The notes beneath the pieces are model-generated. The model made no database searches and was not told where the DNA came from. It was given only the letters and a program-made list of their open reading frames with translations. Made by a program: the position numbers and the translations under genes. Positions 40,913 through 52,627 of a stretch of 60,000 nucleotides of DNA are shown here, piece by piece; position 1 is the stretch's first letter; the number at the start of each line of letters is the position of its first letter. The DNA is from Leishmania martiniquensis. Taxonomy: Eukaryota > Euglenozoa > Kinetoplastea > Trypanosomatida > Trypanosomatidae. Where the stretch lies: NCBI RefSeq assembly GCF_017916325.1, contig NC_090167.1:1012501-1072500 (forward strand), given 5' to 3'.

Positions 40913-41560
40913 TGTCACTCCGTCCAGGGCATCGGCGTCGCCGTTGCGCAGAAGCCCCTCCAGAGGCACTGCAGAGCCGCCTCCAACACCCGCGTGCAGG
41001 CCTCCGCTGGGCCGACGCGAGGCACATACACCGGCGGCGGAAGAAGCAACGTCACCGTGCCGAGCAGAGCTGCCATCATGCAGCAGCGGGGCGGTAGCGA
41101 TCACAGGCAAGCATCGTAGCGTCGACACCTCCAGCTCAGGCGCTTGACTATCCGCAGCAGACCCGTTTCGTCCTGGGCACCGCCCTTGCAGCGGCTCGCG
41201 CCCCGCACCTGCCAGAGGCACGGCATCATCTCCGCTACACAGCGCACTCATATCGCAGAGTGCGGCCCTTTCCGCGTGTGCGCTGTCCGAAGTCACTCCC
41301 TGCGATGGCACTGCAGAGGCGAAGTAGGAGTAAGGGGGGGAGGAGCGGCTCGAGACGCTCGAGCTGGGCGCCGTGCTGGCACTGCTGCCGCTGCTGCTGT
41401 GGTTGCTGGAATTCGAGCCATTACGCATGGCAGCGGCCACCCGCATCACCCGTGTGTCCCGCCTCTCTTGAAGAGCGTAGTGCTCAAACTGATCGAGCAG
41501 CGAGCGCTGCTCTTCGGTGAGCAGCAGCGCCGGAGGGGTAGTGGCCATCACACGCAGCAT
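40790..41560 (-). CDS. Hypothetical Ser-rich protein, 256 aa
   Basis: No recognised family. The start is placed at the Met at 41560 (MLRVMATT; a second Met at 41548 is equally possible) because a pyrimidine tract and AG acceptor lie at about 41611-41630, downstream of the first in-frame Met at 41656. Residues 1-50 are charged and helical (EEQRSLLDQFEHYALQERRD), residues about 50-80 are Ser/Asn-rich, the middle is Ala/Gly-rich, and a short helix (CEELAERLLRLSAQADAQ) lies near the C-terminus. No membrane segment. The 3' 41 codons are duplicated in the left repeat copy. The long Ser run and the lack of a recognisable domain keep confidence moderate. Confidence 0.6.
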   Translation of the reverse strand: MLRVMATTPPALLLTEEQRSLLDQFEHYALQERRDTRVMRVAAAMRNGSNSSNHSSSGSSASTAPSSSVSSRSSPPYSYFASAVPSQGVTSDSAHAERAALCDMSALCSGDDAVPLAGAGREPLQGRCPGRNGSAADSQAPELEVSTLRCLPVIATAPLLHDGSSARHGDVASSAAGVCASRRPSGGLHAGVGGGSAVPLEGLLRNGDADALDGVTRRSVSEGCEELAERLLRLSAQADAQTFAMDHRVAPPFEFC

Positions 41561-44500
41561 GTGCTCGTTCCGCAGTACCACGGCTGCTGTCTGCCCGGTC
41601 GACGGAGGAGCTGAGGAGAAGAGGGGAGACGTGCACGGGCGCCAGGATAGATACACAGGGGTCTAGCTCCGCGTGATGCAAGCGGAAGATAGAGCTGCGT
41701 CCTTGAGCAGAGAAGCGCCAGCAAGCGTGTGCGGCAACGGCCAAAGCCTTTCGCGCCCTGCGAGACGGTCGATGAGGGGGCCGAATGCCGGCCCAGAGCC
41801 TGGGGCGCGGGAGAGGAGAAGGAAAGCGGGGAGAGAGCGTCGTGCACGCCGTAGCGCTTACTCGCGCATGGCTCGCTATCGCTGTCTGGGGCGCTGGTCC
41901 TTTGATCCTCGTGAAGTGACTCTGAGGCAGGGAGAAGGGGGGGCACAACGAGGGACGAGAGGAAATAAAGGCGGCGATGCATCTCGCGGGGTTCTCCGCA
42001 GCCTCAGTGGCGCTCCCATCAGCCGTTTGCCGACTTCGCAGGGGATCGCAGCGCGGACGCTGTCTCCACAAGAGGCCCCACTGCACTGCTGCACCGAGAC
42101 CACACCAGCCGTCGCTGCGAGCAGCATCGCCTTCGCCGCCTTCCCCTTTCCGTGCAGCTCCTAGATGACGCCAAGCGGCACACATGGCGGTAGACGGCAC
42201 GCGCCAGCGCAGCACAAGCGCAATGCGCGTGCATCGCCCAGCGGCGTCTCGCCATGGCATCCGCTGCTAGTGCGTCCTTTCCCTGCCGCCCCGTTCCCCG
42301 GGCGACAGCAGTTACCTCTTCTTCCCCCTTTTCCTCCCTCTCCCCGGAGCACTGCTCGTTGCGTGGGCAAAGGTGAGGCGGGGGTCGGTTTGTTTCAGCC
42401 GTATTTCTGCTCGCTCGCTGTAGAGGGGTAACCACACCAGCAGGCACACCTGCAAACAGAGAAAGATTCAGAATCGTCTGCAGGCACGCCGGCCGCCGTC
42501 AGGATTTGGGCCGGGGGTGGCGCTGAGCCTGTCGGACTTGCAACACACGCCCATGCACACGCGCACAGGCACACGACTACACCCATGAGAGGTGCCCACG
42601 CTCGTGCTGGCGGTGGTCGGAATGAAGGCCAGAGAGAGAAAGACCGTCCTTCGCTCCCCTCGCGAGCATGCGTGTGTACGCCTGCGTGTGCGTCCCTTCC
42701 CGATGAGCGGCCAGAGGCCAACAACCGTGAGCAGCAGCGGGCACTTCTGAACCCGTGTGTATGAGTGCCCGCCTTAGCATGGAGAGTGGCATTGTTTTAA
42801 GCGAGTCCCTCGGCTTCGGCTGCCGCGTAATCCTCTCCCGCATCCGCGACCCCTCTCACCATCCTGGCCAGGCCGCGGCTGTACGCTCATGTGCGCACAG
42901 AGAGAGACCGAAGGCCACGTCCACACGGACTTGAGTGGCGCAGGAGAGACGAGGAGGGGAAAGCAATCAAAGAGAGAAAGAGAGACGGCCCGTCTCAGGA
43001 CACGCACCCCGTACAGCAATTCAACGTAAGCTCGTGGAAGCACAAATATATGGGTATAAGTGTGTGTGCAAGCGCCGCTTCTTTCGCGTGCGGCCCCATG
43101 ACGCTCACAGTTTCCTGAAGGAGTCTGAGACCGCGGGTGCAAACAAAACAAAGAGAGGGCGAAGCACACAAGTAAAGCACGAGAGGGGTGAAAGCAACTG
43201 TCGTCTGCCTGCGCCCTCTCAAAGCCCCGCGCATCCTCTGTAAGCATCCCGACTACTCCAGCACATCTGCGCATGGCGCGCAGACATGCTGAGCCGTGAG
43301 CCGCCATAATAGAGAGGAAACGGGCCAGGGGAGCGTCGAAAAGGAGGGGCGCGGGGGCACAATAAGGCGCTCTTGACGAGGGACAGAGATACCGCATGCG
43401 GAGAGTGTCGACGACGGGGAGAGAGAGGGCAGCACAAGGGCACAGAGCAAAGGCAGGCATTAGAAGTGGTCGATGCAGAGAGAGACGGATGGAGAAGACG
43501 AAGAGTTGCATGCGATAGGGGAGGAAGCGCAAGCATCCGCACGCTCAAAAAACGGAGAACACAAAACAAAAAGGCAAAGTAAAAAGAGAGAAAAAAGCCG
43601 CACGCCCAGAGACATTTCTGACACTTACCTGGCGCTTTTTCCTTTCGGGCCCAGCATTTGGCCGGTCTAACACCCACACAGACGCACGCCTCAGCGGCGG
43701 CCGCATCAGCTCCGTGCTCTAGTCCCGCTTCCTCCTCCGCAAAAGAAAAGCAGCGAGAAAACACGCCTATTCGGGGGGGACAGAGAAATGCGGAATGGGT
43801 GAGAACCAGCGGTGGCAACGGCGGTGATAGAGCGGTACAGAATGTACACGCGCAGACACGCACCTATCACGGAGGTCCGCGCCGAGGCGGAGATGATGTA
43901 AAAAGAAGGGTGAGACAGCCGCAGGGGGGAGGCGGCACTCACAGGCCGTACGCTCAGGAGTTTAAGTTGGAAAAACAGAACGCACTTACAAAAGATTAGC
44001 AAACAAATCGAAGGGAGTCAATCGAAGAAACGAAAATGAAAAAGTAAACTACACAGCAATACACTTTCGTCTATGTGTGTGTGTGTGCGTGCGTCCGCTT
44101 GTACGTAGCGTTCACCCATCCGTCCGCTCCCTTCGTAGATAGCCCGCCATGTCGGGCGCAGGGAGAGATCGAGACAGAGACACAGGCAGTTGTACACTCG
44201 CATGCAGAGGTGTGTACAGGCGCTTGTGCCGTCCGCTTCGTAGTCGCTTCCGCTTACTCGCCTGCTTTCCTCCCCATCCTCGATCCAAAAAGGCCGTGAT
44301 GAAGCGCTTGTCTTTTCTTTTTGTTGTGCTTCGTCACGAAGCAGTCGGCATGCGAGAAGACGCGGCAGCAGCGGGGCCCCCTAAGGCATCAAAGAAGAGA
44401 TGGGGAGACGCGGCGCATTCGTATGTATCGGTGCCTTCGCTTCCCGGGGACTCCCCCTGCCCGCAGGCCTATCTGTGTTTGCCTCAGTGTCTACGTGCGC

Positions 44501-45192
44501 GGCAGAGAGAGACGGTCCAGGAGAAGAGGCCGAAAACAAAAAGGGCCCATCATACGCATCCATGGACGCATATGAGCACCCAAAGAGGAAACAAAAAGGG
44601 CAACGAGAAAATAGACGCCACAAAGAGAGAGAACGCAAGCAAACATAATTTGTGTGAAACACGCTTTACAGTCTTACACCTTGATCGGCCAGAAGAGGTT
44701 CAGGGCAACGAGCACCACTTGTCTGAGGGGTTCACCTGACCCTCATGGGTGCGTTGTGCTTAGGCAGTCTCCCTGCCTCTCTGCCGTTTGTTCGTGGGCT
44801 ACACAACAAGAGGAGAAATGGTCTTTTTGGGGGGGGTATTGGCGATAGGCGAACAGATAAAATAGCGGGGAGAAGGGATGGGGAGAGGGGGAGAGGGAGA
44901 AGAAAAGAGAAGTCGTGAGAACCGTAACTGAGGAGGGGGAGGCCCCTCTGCTCCCATTCGTCACTGCGCCCCACCACACCGCAGCAGGGGAAAGAGAGAA
45001 AAAGAGATGTTTAGAGGTACGAGGGCAGAGCCACTCTAAGAGGGGCAAGCACAGTATGCGGCCTCTGCACCACCACAAACGGACCAGCGAAGTCGGAACG
45101 CAGCCAGTTGCAGGCGCTGGCACGCTCAAGGACCGGCGTGGGTCACGTAAGACGAGCCGCGGCTGTGGCTGCCGCACGCCCTCGCATCCCTC
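41561..45192. other. Long intergenic spacer (3.6 kb)
   Basis: No credible gene; ORFs to about 258 codons on the minus strand (41484-42260, 42774-43532) are Cys/Arg/Ser/Leu-rich translations of spacer texture. GC-rich complex sequence occupies about 41.9-42.4 kb. A GT tract is at about 44073-44092, a G-run at about 44826-44836, and purine-rich blocks at about 44865-44915 and 43380-43600. Most of this is probably the long 3' UTR of the amino acid permease mRNA. Confidence 0.55.
41611..41630 (-). promoter_or_regulatory. Candidate polypyrimidine tract and spliced-leader acceptor
   Basis: The minus strand reads a 16-base pyrimidine-rich run ending in CTCAG at 41611, about 50 bases upstream of the Met at 41560. 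This is the usual layout of a trans-splice acceptor and supports the downstream start codon for the serine-rich gene. Confidence 0.45.
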
Positions 45193-46659
45193 CTACTCAG
45201 GGATCTCGCTGAAGATGGCAGCAGCAGTGCCGAAGACGACGGCGACAACCCCACCAACGAGCAGCACCATGCAGCCGATGTAGTTCAGGACGCCGACCTT
45301 CTGGAGCGTGAAGCCACCCGAGTAGATGAAGAAGTACGCAGGAAACATGAAGCCGAGGAAGCCGCCGCAGATACCGCCGAGCAGAGAGAAGACGATATCA
45401 ATGCTGGGAATGAAGAGACCACAGATGAGCGCGGCAAGGGCGAGAAAGCCACTGACGATCCAATTCAGCCAGTCCTTCACATCGGACGTCTTGCCCATAT
45501 GCAGGCAGTAGTAGATGGCATCACGCGAGGGCTGAATACAGATAGCGAAGCCGACGCACAGCTTGATGCAGATGCCGATGTACGCAACCATGAAAAGCGG
45601 GTCCTCGAGCGGACGGTACAGCAGCAGAATGGAGTCATTCACCTCGGCGCCAAAATCGCAGTAGCCAAAGAAGCCAGAGAAGAAGTTCAGCAGCGCCACG
45701 AAGACCATACTGATCGTCGCGTCGCGCGTCATGCGACCGAGCGTGGGCTTCTGCATTTCGTCGAAGATCTCAAACACGTTCACCTGGCAGATAAATGCGA
45801 AGATGAACAGTGTGAGACCGTTGACGGCCGGCATGCCGCTGTTGGCAAGCACGATGTCACTTCGGATACCGTCCCTGAGGCCGTTTCGGGCGGAGTGGAT
45901 GATCATGCAGATGACGAAGAACACCACAAAAGTCACACCGACCACAGACGCGTAACGCAGCGAGTTGATCTCCTTCGGCAGCGACAGCGTGAACATGCCG
46001 GCAAACCAAATGAGCCCGACGAGAAGGCGTCGGCCGTTGGGCGTCTTCAAGAACGCGTTCGTGTTAGGTCCCTGCAGCAGCGGCGACAGCAAGTCGCCGA
46101 CAGAGATCACGTACCCGACACAGGTGCCCCAGCAGAACATGAGCATGAGGAACGCCGTAAAGTAGTCCCACCCGCGGCCCAGCATGCCACGTGCCATCTC
46201 CTCGTACGAGCGCAGGCCCGTCTTCAGCTTTGCCTGCCCCAGCAAGCGAATGGAATAGATGGTGCACGCGCACACAATGGCGAGCAGCACAACGGAGACT
46301 ACCATACCAGACTGGTGAAAGCCAGACGGCACAGACACAATGCCCGCACCGAGAGTGGCGCTTGCCAGATTGTAGATGTTAGCAACCAGCCCACCGTGAG
46401 GGATGACGGAGTAGACCTTCTCGATGATTCCCCGCAAGCCAGTAGCGTTGGAATGCTGCTTAGGCAGCGCCTCAGTGCTCGACGAGCGGCGAGATTGGCC
46501 CGTACCAAGCTTCAAGGGAGTGCCCACAGCACTGTCTGTGGCCCCCAACGCCTCGTCTGCTGCCGCGAAAGGATAGTGTACACTCGCGAGCTCTTCGTCA
46601 AGTGTCTCGAGGCGGTCATCGCCCTTTCCACGCTCGCTGCCGTCCTGAGCGCCACTCAT
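45193..46659 (-). CDS. Amino acid permease, AAAP family (trypanosomatid AAT)
   Basis: A 488-aa polytopic membrane protein with about 11 hydrophobic segments starting near residue 92. The first segment carries NLASATLGAGIVSVP, the signature of trypanosomatid amino acid transporters of the amino acid/auxin permease family. The N-terminal about 90 residues are hydrophilic and cytosolic-like, with Ser clusters. Conserved family elements such as the CWGTCVGYVISVGDL segment and the VNVFEIFDEM segment after the mid-protein loop are present. Substrate cannot be predicted from sequence; paralogues carry arginine, lysine, proline or other neutral residues at the plasma membrane. The start at 46659 (MSGAQDGS) is favoured over the Met at 46770 because the extension resembles UTR. 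The long spacer downstream fits a regulated 3' UTR. Confidence 0.93.
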   Translation of the reverse strand: MSGAQDGSERGKGDDRLETLDEELASVHYPFAAADEALGATDSAVGTPLKLGTGQSRRSSSTEALPKQHSNATGLRGIIEKVYSVIPHGGLVANIYNLASATLGAGIVSVPSGFHQSGMVVSVVLLAIVCACTIYSIRLLGQAKLKTGLRSYEEMARGMLGRGWDYFTAFLMLMFCWGTCVGYVISVGDLLSPLLQGPNTNAFLKTPNGRRLLVGLIWFAGMFTLSLPKEINSLRYASVVGVTFVVFFVICMIIHSARNGLRDGIRSDIVLANSGMPAVNGLTLFIFAFICQVNVFEIFDEMQKPTLGRMTRDATISMVFVALLNFFSGFFGYCDFGAEVNDSILLLYRPLEDPLFMVAYIGICIKLCVGFAICIQPSRDAIYYCLHMGKTSDVKDWLNWIVSGFLALAALICGLFIPSIDIVFSLLGGICGGFLGFMFPAYFFIYSGGFTLQKVGVLNYIGCMVLLVGGVVAVVFGTAAAIFSEIPE

Positions 46660-47827
46660 GGTTGCCCTGTACAGAAGCGGGCTACTTTCGTACCCGGCAA
46701 AGGAGGGGGATAACGGCGGTGAGATGGTATCGATCGGCGCGGTCTCAGAGCAAGGCACGATACCCGCCACACGCGTCGGCTACCAGCTGACTCGACTGTG
46801 CAGAGAGGGCTGCAGCTCAGCGAGCACGGTGCCGTTGGTGCCTGCGGGTGTCAGAGGAAGTGAGAGCAGCGTGTCCTGCCGTCCGCGCTCGATGTTCTTG
46901 AGCCCTCCTTTGTGGAAGTGAGCCAGCGGCGAGAAATGGAGCGTGCTCTGTCCGTCTTTTTTCTGTGCCGGCTGTACGGGAAAAGGCGTGTGGGCGGGTG
47001 TGTCCTCCGGTTTCCCCGCTTTGTTACGTACAGCTCTTATGAGGAGGCTGCACACAGACGAGGCAGGGGGCGGGGGCGGATGGTGAGGAAGCATGCGACA
47101 CCGCCGCAGAGGAGTAACGGCGGCGCCATGCAGTCGTGCGTGGAGAGGGAGGGTGGGCGGTGGGGAAAGCGATCGCGTGACGAGGAGCGGATGCGGCGAG
47201 AGGGAGGGGGAGGGAAGGGGGAGGCCGATGGAGAGTGGGGCGGTACGAATCGCACATGAGAGAGAAACCGGTGAAGCGGATGCGTGCCTGTGGCATCCAC
47301 CCCCGCCACCGATACAGCCAGGAGAGGGGCATCGGCGCGACCGGGCCGGCGTATGCTCATCCCCGCACGCGCTGCTGCACAGCGGCGGGCAAGCACACGC
47401 GAAAGGCACCCACGCTGCCGAGGTCTCCGCAAGAGAGGATGAAGTAGGGGCGTCGAACAGGCGCAGACACTCGGACAGCGAGGGCGGCACTCACCGCTCT
47501 CACACAGAAAGGGGAAAAAGATGCCGCTGCCGCTGCTGATGGGTGATAGGCATTAGTGTGGTGCAGATGGCGATAGCGAGGAAAGAGTGCACTCGCTGTA
47601 CGCCGGCATACATACACACATAAGCACGCAGAAAAGCGCAGATGTGCTCACAGCGTCACACCGTTGAGGAAGTGCGGGCGCAAACGTGCACGTGCACATG
47701 AGCGAGGGTACAACATGAGAGCAGCGCGACGCGTGAGGAAGACACGCCGGCACGCGCACCGACACATACGCGCGCACACGTGCAGGCACAAGGGCGCACC
47801 GCCTACCCATGAGGTCATGGCCTTCGG
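46660..47827. other. Intergenic spacer
   Basis: No gene. Purine-rich blocks at about 47140-47235 are sense-strand polypyrimidine, about 0.5 kb before the permease start. A CAC/ACAC-rich stretch lies at about 47608-47625. ORFs on both strands are Arg/Ser/Pro-rich shadows. Confidence 0.5.
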
Positions 47828-50347
47828 CTAGTCGTCCAGGACATCCTTGACGAGCCGCCAGCCCCACGGATTCTCCGGGCACGGGTACGGCGGCACCAGC
47901 GGCTCACCACGGCGGCGCCTCTCCGCATCGGCGGCGGCGTGCTCCAGCGCCTGCTGCACCGCCCTGGTCCCGGTCCCCCAAAACAGAAGTGGCTTATCGG
48001 GCAGCTGCCACACGTGCCCAAACAGCTGTGGCTGAAACGGCCTCTTGCCCTTGCGGAACGGGTCCGCAGAAAGGGCCTTGTCAGTGTCGCGGACCTCCTT
48101 CCAGGCCTGCACGTCCGCGGCGGAGACGTAGGACATGCCCTCTGGGATGGGCAGCAGCGGCGGCCGCTCCGCCTCCTCCATGGCGTCCAGCCACTCCAAG
48201 TCAGACTTGACGTCCGCCTCCAGTACGTTCAGCAAGCGCTGCGTCACCCTGTCCTTCTTCTCCTGAAGCAGTCGCTGAAGCTCCTCGGCGTGCCCAGCGC
48301 GGCTGCCGTCCGCCTTCATGAGGCCAACCCGCTGCATCACACGAGTGAATGCCCCGGCCTTGGCGGCGGCCCTGCTGCGCCGGCGCGCCTCCCGGCTGTA
48401 CGTGCGGATGACGGACTGGGTGATGCGGCTGATTTGTTCGAACAGTGCAGCAGCCTCGGCGTCTTGCTCAAAGACGTTCGCACTGACGGCAGTTGAGGCA
48501 CCTGCGGTGGCAGCAGCAGTGGAAGCCGCTTCGGCAGAGCGGGCCATCGATTCGCCGCCACAAGCCTCGGCGACGGGAGCTGCTGCGGCGTCGACAGACT
48601 CGCCAAGCGCGGCCAGCCGCTGCTTACGCTCCATCAGCTGCGCGTAGAGACGTCGGCACTCCTCCGCCTCTGCAGTCTCCTCGACGCCCTCAAACATCTT
48701 CGCGTTCTCGCGTGCCTGCGCAATCTGCCGCTCCATCTGAAGGTAGGCGATGTAGCGCAGTCGCCGCTCGTGCAGACTCTTCAGCCGCGGGTCGTCCGGG
48801 CGCATGAACATCTTCTCCACCAGGCGCACAGCCTGCTGAGTGCGCCCGCCAGCAGCAGCCCGCCCCGCCTGCATCGCGGCTTCGTGGCCTGACGACACCG
48901 GCGCCGCCACCTCGCGCTCCGCCCGGGCCTGCAGCTCCAGCGCTGCACTATCGCCGTCTCGAATCGCCTCCAGCCGCCTGTACTCCGGCGTGCGCTCGAG
49001 CGGGATGCGGACAAGGCGCTCGTACCACCGCTTTGCCCAATCCACCGGGTGCGCCTCCTCCTTGGCGGCGAGGTACTGCACAACGTCCAGCGTGCTGAGC
49101 TTGTTCGCGTCCACCGAGTACAGCCGTCTGAGGCTCTCCGTGTACGCGTCGAGGCCCTCGTCGTCGGGGCCGTGGCGGAACCCGCGGGAGACGGTGAGGC
49201 GAGCAAACACCTCACAGAACTGCATAAACCTCTCCTGCGCCTCCAGCTCCGTAATGAGGCTCTCCACAACATCCACCTCCAAGCCAAGGGCCTTGCTCAG
49301 CGACCGCCTCAGGGCGGCGCGCCTCTTTGTCATGGCAAGCGCCGCAGGGGGCGGGCAGGAGACGCCATGGTCGGCGCCCGAGCTCCCATCCGCTGCCGAG
49401 CGCCATGTCGAGGCACACGCGCCGGCCTCCAGCGCACACGCATCCGTAGAAGGCGTCGAAGCCACTGGCTCCGTCCACCGAAAAGTCCGATGCCGCGATG
49501 GCAACGACACAAGCCGCCGCAGACGCTGCAGCTCGCTCAGCTGCCGCTTGCGCTCCTCGCGCGCCTCCTGCCGAACCCTCTCCTCCGCGTACTTGAACAT
49601 GTGGCTCAGGTGCCGCTGCGTCTCGACGTTCAGGTCCGCGAGCATGTTAGCCAGCTTGCGGCGTGCCGTTTCCGTGCCCACGCCTTCGCGGCGCTGCCGC
49701 ACATAGTCGGCAAACACCTGCTTCATCTGCACCATCGCCTCCTCCAGCGCGTCCGCCTTGTCGGGGTCAAACAGGCCGGCGTCACCGGACTCAAATATCG
49801 CTTGCGAAACGCCAAGTGAGCGTTGCGGGTCTTTGAGCTGTACAGGCAGCCCCATCTTCAGCCGCTCATACTCGTCTCGCACAGTGCGCGCGGGGTCGAG
49901 GTCGCGCGGGTCGACCATGGTCGTTTCGAAGTAGCGGCGCCGCTGCTGCTCCGTCGCCTCCGTCGGATGCTCGCGCAAGAGCTCGCTCATGTACTTAGTG
50001 AAGGCGTGCTTGTCCGCCATCGGCACGCTCTCCCACTCTGCGTCTGTCATCGACTTGGCACGCTCAGCGACGTCCTTGCCGACCACATGCCTCACGTGAT
50101 GTCCGCGACGCTGCTTGCGACTCTTCGCTGTGCGCGCGGGCGAGGGCGGGTGCAGCGATGCAGCACCTGTCCTGCCAGGTCCACCAAGCTCTGCAAACAT
50201 GGCTTGCTGCTCGAGGTGCGCCTCTTGCTGCGCCCCCATGGCTGCTGCACGGCGCAGCTTTGCGCGATGGCTGCGAGGGTTGAGAAGCGAGCTTCCAGGG
50301 TTGGGTAGCTTCTTCGCTGCCAACGCAGTCGAGCAGCGGCGCAGCAT
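47828..50347 (-). CDS. Probable mitochondrial protein, 839 aa, coiled-coil
   Basis: No recognised domain. The start at 50347 (MLRRCSTALAAKKLPNPG) gives an Arg/Ser/Ala-rich amphipathic N-terminus typical of a mitochondrial presequence; the frame is open 20 codons further. The body is highly charged and helical with several coiled-coil-like stretches (for example EERVRQEAREERKRQLSELQ near residue 250). Short aromatic/proline-rich segments near the C-terminus (FGHVWQLPDKPLLFWGTG, ENPWGWRLVKDVLDD) look conserved and could be docking surfaces. Large, basic, helical proteins of this kind are common among kinetoplastid mitoribosomal subunits and assembly factors; that role is inference only. Confidence 0.75.
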   Translation of the reverse strand: MLRRCSTALAAKKLPNPGSSLLNPRSHRAKLRRAAAMGAQQEAHLEQQAMFAELGGPGRTGAASLHPPSPARTAKSRKQRRGHHVRHVVGKDVAERAKSMTDAEWESVPMADKHAFTKYMSELLREHPTEATEQQRRRYFETTMVDPRDLDPARTVRDEYERLKMGLPVQLKDPQRSLGVSQAIFESGDAGLFDPDKADALEEAMVQMKQVFADYVRQRREGVGTETARRKLANMLADLNVETQRHLSHMFKYAEERVRQEAREERKRQLSELQRLRRLVSLPSRHRTFRWTEPVASTPSTDACALEAGACASTWRSAADGSSGADHGVSCPPPAALAMTKRRAALRRSLSKALGLEVDVVESLITELEAQERFMQFCEVFARLTVSRGFRHGPDDEGLDAYTESLRRLYSVDANKLSTLDVVQYLAAKEEAHPVDWAKRWYERLVRIPLERTPEYRRLEAIRDGDSAALELQARAEREVAAPVSSGHEAAMQAGRAAAGGRTQQAVRLVEKMFMRPDDPRLKSLHERRLRYIAYLQMERQIAQARENAKMFEGVEETAEAEECRRLYAQLMERKQRLAALGESVDAAAAPVAEACGGESMARSAEAASTAAATAGASTAVSANVFEQDAEAAALFEQISRITQSVIRTYSREARRRSRAAAKAGAFTRVMQRVGLMKADGSRAGHAEELQRLLQEKKDRVTQRLLNVLEADVKSDLEWLDAMEEAERPPLLPIPEGMSYVSAADVQAWKEVRDTDKALSADPFRKGKRPFQPQLFGHVWQLPDKPLLFWGTGTRAVQQALEHAAADAERRRRGEPLVPPYPCPENPWGWRLVKDVLDD

Positions 50348-52627
50348 GCGTAGCAGGTGAAGGCGCGCGAAAGGAAGCGAATTATGTGTGCCTACGCCAC
50401 TCCACAAGGCGCCAGGCTCACGTGTGTGGACGCTTGGGCGTGTGCTGTGATCACGCTCGGCGCCAGGCTCGAAAGAGCGCGTGTATCACGGCTCGAGCGG
50501 GTGGGAAGAACGGGAGAGAGAGGAAAGCTGTTGGCAGGGGGGAGTGGCACATGGAAGTTCTACTGGCACTCGGCAAGGCAACCGTGACGGGGCGCTGGAC
50601 ATTCACGGCGTAACGGGCACAGCGAGCGGTGAAGGGGGGACACGGAGGGATGTGCCGCGATCAGCGAGCCGCGCCGGCGGATCCCTCGGCTCCCCACGCC
50701 CCAAGGGGCTTCCTCGCAGTGACAGGTACACCGCCGAGGCCCTCGTCCAGTGGAGGAGGGGGAAGCTGCAACGAGCCGAGCGCCGCGACGCCTACGACGG
50801 TTGGGTGCCCCAAAAGCAGGCTTGGTTTCCTAGAGGCCGCAGGTGATGCGGCCAGCCGCCAGGGAGAGAAGAGGCGGCATCGACAACTGAGTTCGGCTTC
50901 GCACACGCGCACAAATGCGCAGATGCGTGCGCACATCTGCCCCGTGCATGAGCGGCGGTGCTCGGCACACACTGACAACACCACCGACGCACCGAATCAC
51001 CCCGGCTCCGAGTCGCCGCGAGACACGCAAGGCGGACGGCATCCGCTCACCGGCGCATCGGCACACAGACACGGGCACACGCACAGAGACACATGCAGAA
51101 AACTCTCTTCGATCAGCAAACCTCCGCTCACACAATGTGAAAGCCTACGAAAGAACTGAGGCAGTGAAGGATTAGAAATCGAATTCGGCAGAGCGCACGC
51201 TGAAAGAGGCGCATCACACGCACCGTCAGCAGGGCGCATACGGCGTCAACGCGCCTCCGTCGCTCGTACGTATGCGGCGCGCGCTTGCGTTTAGGTGGGG
51301 GAGTGGGGGCGCAGCAGACCGCTCGTCCACCGCCTCCGTGCACTCGTGCAGGAACAGAGATGTGAGAGAGAAGAGGCGCAGGGAGAGAGAGGGGGGAGAG
51401 CGCCAAGGCGGTGTGGGGAAGTCACGGGGCAGAGGGCATGCAGCGAGGAGAGACGTGGGTATACGACCTCACCGTCCGTGAAGGGCAGCCCGATGCACGC
51501 ACCCTCTCTACGGCGCACAAGCAGCGGCTACGCCGCATACACCGCATCGCGGCACTCCTTCCCTCTCGCTTCCACCCTTCGAGGCACAGAGGCGGGCGAG
51601 AAGGGGAGGCAAGCAGCCACCCTGTCACCATCACACCACCAGCCGTCATCCCCTTCGGGGAAGGGCGGCAGGGAAAGAGCGCCACAGTACGGGACACGAG
51701 GAGAGCCTCGTGGCCGCCGTCGCGTTTGAGAACGAAAGCCGCCGGCGTGCGGCACATCTCTGCGCTCCTTTTCGCGGCCTCGCCATTCGCTGCACTCACC
51801 ACTCAGAAGACAAAAAGACCCCGATGAGGGGGGAGACGGAGGACCCACTCGCAGGCGCGCGCTACGATTGCGCGCTTGACAGAGAAAGGGAGGCAGAAAG
51901 CATCGGGGAGAGCGCGCGCGAGACGGACAAGAGAGCCCAGGCAGATAAGGGAGGCGCAAAGGAGCCCGCTGGGTGCGAAAACGTGCCGTCGCCGTTTGCG
52001 CACCGCATACGCCCTCTCAAGCCCACGCACAGGCACGCGCCGTCCACCGATTCGCAACCGCCACGCACGTGCGTGAAGAATGGCGGCGAGAGAGAGAGAG
52101 AGAACGAGCACGCACAGAGAGACAAGGCGCGGAGAGCGCCACCCACTGCTGTCGAAATCACCCGAAAGGCAACAAAAGCAAGCTAGAGAGGCACGTCTGG
52201 GCAGCCGTGTGGGCACGCTGGCCGCTCTCTCTCTAACCCTGTGTGTGTGTGTGCCTCTGCGTGCGCGCGTGGGCGAGTGCCCTTGCTGTGGGGAGGGGGA
52301 GATGCGCACCTCCGTCCCCAGCGAGGCGGCACGATGCAGGCCGAAAGGAGAAGTAATACAGAGAGGGAGCGCAGGCGCCGAAACGTGCGAGGGGAAGGGA
52401 GAGAGACGGGAGCGTGAGGACGGCGTCTGCGCCGGTGCGCGCTGCGCAGGACATCATCGCCTCGGCGGCTCGACCGCAGAAAAGTAAAAGAGAGCATACG
52501 CGTGCAGCAGCAGCCGCATCCCTCCGCCTCAGCCGCCCCTCCCCCCTTCCGCGCCCACGCACTTCCCGCGGGGGGAAGCAAGAGTGGAAGCGGCACAAAA
52601 GAGGGCGCCAGCTCACACTCGGCAGCC
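50348..52627. other. Intergenic spacer (2.3 kb)
   Basis: No gene. Complex GC-rich sequence at about 50620-50850, purine-rich blocks at about 51360-51400 and 52085-52105, and a GT tract at about 52240-52252. The region next to 52627 is the 3' UTR of the VASt-domain gene; the block near 50.5 kb probably includes the 5' signals of the 839-aa gene (purine tract at about 50505-50530). Confidence 0.5.

Noticed and set aside
42774..43532. 252-codon minus-strand ORF
   Set aside because: Hydrophobic-looking segments arise from CT-rich spacer; no consistent topology or family motif.
45499..46713. 404-codon plus-strand ORF
   Set aside because: Antisense shadow of the amino acid permease; His/Gln/Arg-rich composition mirrors transmembrane codons read in reverse.
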